Positions 12,421-15,996 of a stretch of 15,996 nt of DNA are shown here, piece after piece. The stretch is taken from positions 1 through 15,996 of the forward strand of contig JAQGIJ010000598.1 in NCBI GenBank assembly GCA_028291285.1, given 5' to 3'. The position numbers and the translations under genes were made by a program. The notes beneath the pieces are model-generated. The model was not told where the DNA came from and did no database searches. It saw only the letters and a list, made by a program, of their open reading frames with translations. The DNA is from Phenylobacterium sp. (lineage in GTDB: Bacteria > Pseudomonadota > Alphaproteobacteria > Caulobacterales > Caulobacteraceae). The stretch's first letter is position 1. Every line of letters begins with the position of its first letter.

Positions 12421-13512
12421 ATGAACCTTCAAGAAGCCGTGGCGGCCTGGCAGGCTGACGCGCCTCATTTCGAGGCGCGCGGCGCCGTGCTGCCCGACGT
12501 CCGGGCCTACATCCCGGACGAGTTCAAGCGCGACTACACGCTCGCGATGGACGCCCTCCCGACCCTGCAGACCAGCCCGAACGCCGGCATCCCGGCCTTC
12601 CTCACCACCATGATCGACCCCTCGGTCTTCAAGGTGGTGTTCTCGGCGAACAAGGCCGCCCAGATCCTCGGCGAGAACCGCAAGGGCACCTGGCTCGACC
12701 AGACGGCCATGTTCCCGACCGTGGAGCACACCGGCGAGGTGTCGAGCTACGGCGACTTCGCCGAGAACGGCCGCGCCGGCGTCAACGCCAACTGGCCGCA
12801 ACGCCAGGCCTACCTCTTCCAGACCATGAAGGAGTACGGCGAGCTCGAGCTGGAGCGCGCCGGCCTGGGGCGGATCAACTGGGTGTCCGAGATCGACACC
12901 GCCGCCGCCACCGTGCTGAACAAGTACACCAACCTGACGTACTTCTTCGGCGTCCAGGGCCTGGCCAACTACGGTCTGGTCAACGACCCGAACCTGTCGG
13001 CCTCGCTGACGCCCGCGACCAAGGCCGCCGGCAACGGCAACCGCTGGGTGTTCAACGGCGCGATCAACGCGACCGCCAACGAGGTCTACGCCGACGTGCA
13101 GGCGCTCTTCCTGCAGCTGGTGAAGCAGACCGGTGGCCTGGCGGAGGCCGACTCCAAGATGGTGCTGGCCTGCTCGCCGAGCGCGGCCGTGGCGCTGACG
13201 GCGACGAACAGCTTCAACGTCGGCGTCTACGATCTGCTGAAGAAGAACTACCCAAACATCCGCTTCGAGACCGCCGTCCAGTACGGCGCCGTCTCCGCCA
13301 CGAACCCCCAGGGGATCGCCGGCGGGGAGCTCGTGCAGCTGATCGCGGAAGAGGTCGAGGGCCAGGACACCGGCTACTGCTCCTTCAACGAGAAGATGCG
13401 GGCGCACGCGATCATCAAGGGCGCCTCGTCCTTCAAGCAGAAGGTCACCGGCGGCACCTGGGGGGCGATCATCCGCCTTCCGTTCGCCTTCGCCTCGATG
13501 CTGGGGGTCTGA
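12421..13512 (+). CDS. Major capsid protein (DUF2184, HK97-fold)
   Basis: GAGGAG precedes ATG 12421; the product is 363 aa, usual for this family. Visible family features are the N-terminal arm, GIPAFLTTMIDPSVFKVVF, KAAQILGENRKGTWLDQTAMFP, GEVSSYGDFAENGRAGVNANW and YLFQTMKEYGELELERAG (residues about 56-145), then TYFFGVQGLANYGLVNDPNL (about 175-194), and the C-terminal CSPSAAVALTATNSFNVGVYDLLKKNYPNIRFETAVQYG. These match DUF2184-type capsid proteins of tailed phages. It would build the icosahedral shell around the scaffold and be decorated by the preceding cement protein. No obvious long cleaved N-terminal delta domain is present, in keeping with a separate scaffold. Confidence 0.9.
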   Translation: MNLQEAVAAWQADAPHFEARGAVLPDVRAYIPDEFKRDYTLAMDALPTLQTSPNAGIPAFLTTMIDPSVFKVVFSANKAAQILGENRKGTWLDQTAMFPTVEHTGEVSSYGDFAENGRAGVNANWPQRQAYLFQTMKEYGELELERAGLGRINWVSEIDTAAATVLNKYTNLTYFFGVQGLANYGLVNDPNLSASLTPATKAAGNGNRWVFNGAINATANEVYADVQALFLQLVKQTGGLAEADSKMVLACSPSAAVALTATNSFNVGVYDLLKKNYPNIRFETAVQYGAVSATNPQGIAGGELVQLIAEEVEGQDTGYCSFNEKMRAHAIIKGASSFKQKVTGGTWGAIIRLPFAFASMLGV

Positions 13513-13514
13513 CC

Positions 13515-13946
13515 ATGGGCGAGACTGTCACCGTCGCCTGCAAGCTCCCGAATGGCCTGATCCTGCGCGTCTTCGACATGGTCGAGCACGACGAGCCCGT
13601 GATGGGCGGGGGCTTCCGCAGCGTATCGCGGGCCCACCAGACCGGAACCGACGTCGTGATCAAGGGCGCCGCCGCGCCCTTCGGCATGGAGAAGCCGCTT
13701 GTCGGCGGCTACGCGCTGACCTCGAACGTCGACGCCGACTTCTTCACCAGGTGGCTCGAGCAGAACGCCGAGTCCGACATGGTGCGGAACCGCATGGTCT
13801 TCGCGCATGGCCGCGCCGACCACGTCCGCGGGCAAGCCCGGGAGCAGGACGAAATCACGTCCGGCCTGGAGCCGCTGAAGCAGAAGGGCGACCGCCGCTC
13901 GCCGAAGGCCCGCAACGTCTCCGACGTCGAGCAGGCCACGGCTTAA
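13515..13946 (+). CDS. Conserved hypothetical head-region protein, 143 aa
   Basis: The start lies two bases after the capsid stop. The product opens with VTVACKLPNGLILRVFD, a pattern I have seen in unnamed phage proteins located just after DUF2184 capsid genes. It continues with VVIKGAAAPFG, GGYALTSNVDADFFTRWLEQN and a charged C-terminal tail (about residues 105-143, SGLEPLKQKGDRRSPKARN). The first 90 residues look like a small beta domain with one helix; the tail is probably disordered. Its position between capsid and head-tail adaptor suggests a virion or head-completion role, but no biochemical function is known to me. Confidence 0.75.
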   Translation: MGETVTVACKLPNGLILRVFDMVEHDEPVMGGGFRSVSRAHQTGTDVVIKGAAAPFGMEKPLVGGYALTSNVDADFFTRWLEQNAESDMVRNRMVFAHGRADHVRGQAREQDEITSGLEPLKQKGDRRSPKARNVSDVEQATA

Positions 13947-13958
13947 GGAAAGCGTCCG

Positions 13959-14372
13959 ATGACGATCGCCTACTCGGATTTCATCGGACGCTTCCCGGAA
14001 TTCGGCAACGCGACCACGTTCCCGCAAGCGAACATCGACCCCTGGATTGCAGACGGCTACGCCCAGCTCAGCCCGACCCGCTTCGGCGGGCGGCTCGACC
14101 TGGCCGTCATGCTGTTCGCCGCCCACAACGTCGTCCTGGGCGCCCGGGAGGCCGCGAGCGCCGCCGCCGGCGGAATTCCCGGCGAGGTGAAGGGTCCGGT
14201 CGCTTCCAAGAGCGTCGACAAGGTCTCGGTGAGCTACACCGACGCGGCTTCCATTGACGGCGCCGGGGCCTGGAACCTGACCACCTACGGCCTGCGGCTC
14301 TACAAGATGTTCAGGGCCGTCGGCGCCGGGCCCTACTACGTGCCGGGCCCGCGGCGGGTGTTCGGGGCCTGA
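13959..14372 (+). CDS. DUF4054 family head-tail adaptor
   Basis: GGAAAG at 13947-13952 provides a ribosome site; the product is 137 aa. The pattern YSDFIGRFPEFGNATTFPQANID at residues 5-27 (given in part: DFIGRFPEF), the helix AVMLFAAHNVVLGAREA, and the C-terminal TTYGLRLYKMFRAVGAGPYYV are typical of DUF4054. This is the family of the first head-tail connector in many phages with a DUF2184 capsid. It would bind below the portal ring after DNA packaging. The length is near the usual 130-150 residues, and the position after the capsid gene supports the call. Confidence 0.85.
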   Translation: MTIAYSDFIGRFPEFGNATTFPQANIDPWIADGYAQLSPTRFGGRLDLAVMLFAAHNVVLGAREAASAAAGGIPGEVKGPVASKSVDKVSVSYTDAASIDGAGAWNLTTYGLRLYKMFRAVGAGPYYVPGPRRVFGA

Positions 14373-14378
14373 GCGCCC

Positions 14379-14870
14379 ATGAACCGCCTGAAGGTCACCA
14401 AGGACCGCACCAAGGACGTGCTGGCCTCCATCCGGGCGCTCACGAAACAGCAGGTGCTAGTCGGCATCCCCGACGAGAACGCCGAGCGCAAACCCGATCC
14501 GGAAGACCCGAAGCCGCTCTCCAACGCGGCCATCGGCTACCTGATGGAGACCGGCTCGCCGGCGCAGAACATCCCGGCCAGGCCGTTCCTCGTGCCGGGC
14601 GTCCAGAACGCCAGCGAGACGGTGACGGCGCGATACAAGGCCGCCGCCAAGCTGTCCCTCGACGGTTCCACTGACGCCATGCAGCAGGCGCACATGGCCG
14701 TCGGCCTGATCGCCCAGAGCGCGGTCCAAGCGAAGATCACGGCCGGGCCCTTCATCCCGCTCAGCCCGCGGACGCTGCAGGCCCGCAAGGCCCGCGGCCG
14801 CACCGGCGAGAGCCCGCTGATCGACACCGGGCAGCTTCGCCGAGCGGTCACGTTCGTCATCCGACCGTAG
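14379..14870 (+). CDS. HK97 gp10-like neck/tail-completion protein
   Basis: The start is 6 bp after the adaptor stop; the product is 163 aa. Diagnostic parts are QQVLVGIPDENAER near the N-terminus (residues about 25-38), YLMETGSPAQNIPARPFLVPG (in part: NIPARPFLVPGVQNA, about 65-79), a helical middle, and the C-terminal PFIPLSPRTLQARKARGR plus PLIDTGQLRRAVTF (about 124-158). The IPARPFL and PLIDTGQL motifs are common to the gp10-like and phage-virion-morphogenesis families, which close the neck or start the tail. The basic stretch around ARKARGR is usual. Exact ring position cannot be told from sequence. Confidence 0.8.
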   Translation: MNRLKVTKDRTKDVLASIRALTKQQVLVGIPDENAERKPDPEDPKPLSNAAIGYLMETGSPAQNIPARPFLVPGVQNASETVTARYKAAAKLSLDGSTDAMQQAHMAVGLIAQSAVQAKITAGPFIPLSPRTLQARKARGRTGESPLIDTGQLRRAVTFVIRP

Positions 14871-14880
14871 GGGGTCCGCC

Positions 14881-15282
14881 ATGCCCGCCCTCGACGTATC
14901 TGACATCCTGCTCGATCCCGACTTCTGCGAGGTGCTGACGGTGATCCGCCGGCTCCAGACGCTCGTGAGGGGCAGGGCGACCACGACAGAGACCACCATC
15001 ACGCCGGCGCCCGTCGGTGTCGTCCTGGCCCAGAGCGACGCCCCGATCCAACGCGGACCGGACCAGCAGAACCTCCCGCGCCTGATCCAGGTGCACACCC
15101 CGTTCCGGCTGCGGAGCGCCAGCAAGGACCCGGTGAGCGGCCTCGTCTACCAGCCCGACATCATCGTCTGGGGCGGCGACCGCTTCGTGGTGAACAAGGT
15201 CCAGGACTTCAGCCGCTACGGCCGGGGCTTCCTCCAGGCCGACTGCTCCTCGCAGGACCTAATCGACGTGGCGGCGAGCTGA
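14881..15282 (+). CDS. Conserved hypothetical neck/collar protein, 133 aa
   Basis: A G-rich site (GGGGG at 14870-14874) precedes ATG 14881. The product begins DVSDILLDPDFCEVLTVIRR and has a beta-rich core with GVVLAQSDAPIQRGPDQQN, LIQVHTPFRLRSAS, YQPDIIVWGGDRFVVNKVQDFSRYGRG (residues about 105-125) and a C-terminal acidic end. The pattern of strands and WGGDRFVV resembles small tail-completion or collar proteins that follow gp10-like proteins in myovirus-like phages, but I cannot name the family with certainty. The stop overlaps the next ATG (TGATG), indicating coupling with the neck terminator gene. Confidence 0.7.
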   Translation: MPALDVSDILLDPDFCEVLTVIRRLQTLVRGRATTTETTITPAPVGVVLAQSDAPIQRGPDQQNLPRLIQVHTPFRLRSASKDPVSGLVYQPDIIVWGGDRFVVNKVQDFSRYGRGFLQADCSSQDLIDVAAS

Positions 15283-15944
15283 TGCCGAACACCTCCGCGA
15301 CGGGCGGCTACCTTCTCCCCGACAGCGGCATCGCCCCGCCGCTCGAGGACGACGCGCTCGACGACTTCATGGGCGACCTGGTGGCGGGGATCACCGGCCT
15401 GGACCGCGACGCCGCGGTGCGGCCGCGCTGGCAGCCGGAACCACCCGTGATCCCGGCTGCAGGGGTCAACTGGGTCTCGGTCGGCATCGTGAGCCGCCCG
15501 GCCGACACCTACACCGCCCAGACCTATGACCCGAACGGCAACGCCGGGGCCGGGGCCCTGGTGATCATCCGGCACGAGACCCTGGAACTGCTGTGCAGCT
15601 TCTACGGCCCGGCCTGCCAGGCCAACGGCGGCCGACTCCGGGACGGCCTGGCCCTCGCCCAGAACCGCGAGGCGCTGTTCCTCGCCGGCATGGGCCTGAC
15701 CTCTGTGGGCGGTCTCTCCAAGGCGCCCGAGCTGATCAAGAACGTCTGGCTCCAGCGCTCCGACCTCACCGTCACGCTGCGCCGCGAGGTCCGCCGCGAG
15801 TACCCGGTGCTCACCATCGACAGCACGCCGTTCGCCATCCTCGCCGACGGATCGCAGATCGCGGTCCCGGCGCACGGCTCCGCCTCCTGGGCCTCGTCGC
15901 TCGACTACTCCGACCCGGCCAACTCCGGCCCGCTGCTGCCGTAG
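15282..15944 (+). CDS. Neck terminator protein gp12-like
   Basis: The ATG overlaps the previous stop (TGATG); the product is 220 aa. After an acidic N-terminal segment (DALDDFMGDLVAGITGLD), residues about 46-75 carry RPRWQPEPPVIPAAGVNWVSVGI, a signature of the gp12-like neck terminator family (given here in part: RWQPEPPVIP and NWVSVGI). It continues with RHETLELLCSFYGP, LRDGLALAQNREALFLAGM and NVWLQRSDLTVTLRREVRREYPVL. Proteins of this type seal the neck and join it to the tail tube. The following gene appears to start the tail. Assignment rests on sequence pattern and gene order. Confidence 0.78.
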   Translation: MPNTSATGGYLLPDSGIAPPLEDDALDDFMGDLVAGITGLDRDAAVRPRWQPEPPVIPAAGVNWVSVGIVSRPADTYTAQTYDPNGNAGAGALVIIRHETLELLCSFYGPACQANGGRLRDGLALAQNREALFLAGMGLTSVGGLSKAPELIKNVWLQRSDLTVTLRREVRREYPVLTIDSTPFAILADGSQIAVPAHGSASWASSLDYSDPANSGPLLP

Positions 15945-15980
15945 CGCGGCGTCCACCCCTCAAGCTTCAAGGACACGCAC

Positions 15981-15996
15981 ATGACCACCGGCTTGC
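15981..15996 (+). CDS. Start of next gene, possibly DUF3383 tail-sheath-like (partial)
   Basis: AAGGA at 15969-15973 is followed 7 nt later by ATG 15981, reading MTTGL before the window ends. DUF3383 tail proteins, which commonly follow gp12-like neck genes in contractile-tailed phages, often begin with a short segment leading into LPVSRVVNV. Only five codons are visible, so the product is a guess from context; the start itself is well supported. Confidence 0.45.

Noticed and set aside
9624..12422. Very long minus-strand open frame (over 900 codons) across the protease and cement genes
   Set aside because: Its composition is dominated by Arg, Gly, Ala, His and Val with no domain, as expected antisense to GC-rich genes; the plus strand has clear families and ribosome sites.
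1..15996. CRISPR array, tRNA genes, IS element or att site
   Set aside because: No regularly spaced direct repeats other than the 22-bp dyads, no cloverleaf-like segment, no transposase and no integrase were seen.

Overview
The window is a stretch of a tailed bacteriophage or prophage of high GC content (roughly two thirds G+C by eye). The host is probably an alphaproteobacterium: the DnaB C-terminus has the insert-bearing form I associate with Rhizobiales and Caulobacterales, and codon third positions are strongly G/C. No integrase, attachment site or host gene is visible, so I cannot tell a prophage from a free phage. The order of the head genes and the first codons of the last gene suggest a contractile-tailed (myovirus-like) phage.

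Left part (1-3471), replication and early genes, all on the plus strand. The C-terminus of a DnaB-type helicase is followed by a DUF1376-type replication protein, a 67-aa unknown, an XF1762-family protein, an 83-aa unknown, a 104-aa phage protein and a NusG paralog. Every junction in this run is a TGATG, ATGA or GTGA overlap, so the seven genes look translationally coupled. Inside the DUF1376 gene lie four near-palindromic GTCCC-N2-GGGAC motifs spaced 22, 22 and 23 bp, followed by a purine-rich GGGACA tandem repeat. The motifs fall in all three codon phases, so the repetition is at DNA level. The arrangement resembles a lambda-type replication origin (iterons plus a purine-biased stretch inside the initiator gene). 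This is the strongest non-coding signal in the window.

Middle part (3472-4783), switch or accessory region. It holds a 202-bp gap with a TTGACA box and a UUCG-capped hairpin, a 35-aa single-TM microprotein, a Cys-rich small protein, an unknown gene with lower GC, and a divergent ribbon-helix-helix regulator. A 28-bp operator-like dyad, made of two TGTANTACA units, lies 3 bp upstream of the regulator's start codon.

Right part (4784-15996), packaging, head and neck. The order is terminase small subunit (with a CxxC zinc finger), terminase large subunit, DUF1073 portal, SPP1 gp7-like minor head protein, a small antisense gene, a NUDIX-DUF2213 protease-scaffold fusion, a cement protein with an internal duplication, a DUF2184 major capsid protein, an unknown head protein, a DUF4054 adaptor, an HK97 gp10-like neck protein, an unknown neck or tail protein, a gp12-like neck terminator, and the first codons of what may be a DUF3383 tail-sheath-like gene. 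The protease-scaffold gene has a strong internal ribosome binding site and in-frame ATG exactly where the scaffold begins, which suggests a separately made scaffold as in lambda C/Nu3.

The likely programme, as inference: replication proteins act on the internal origin, the NusG paralog may modify RNA polymerase for the long late operon, and the ribbon-helix-helix protein may control the early/late boundary.
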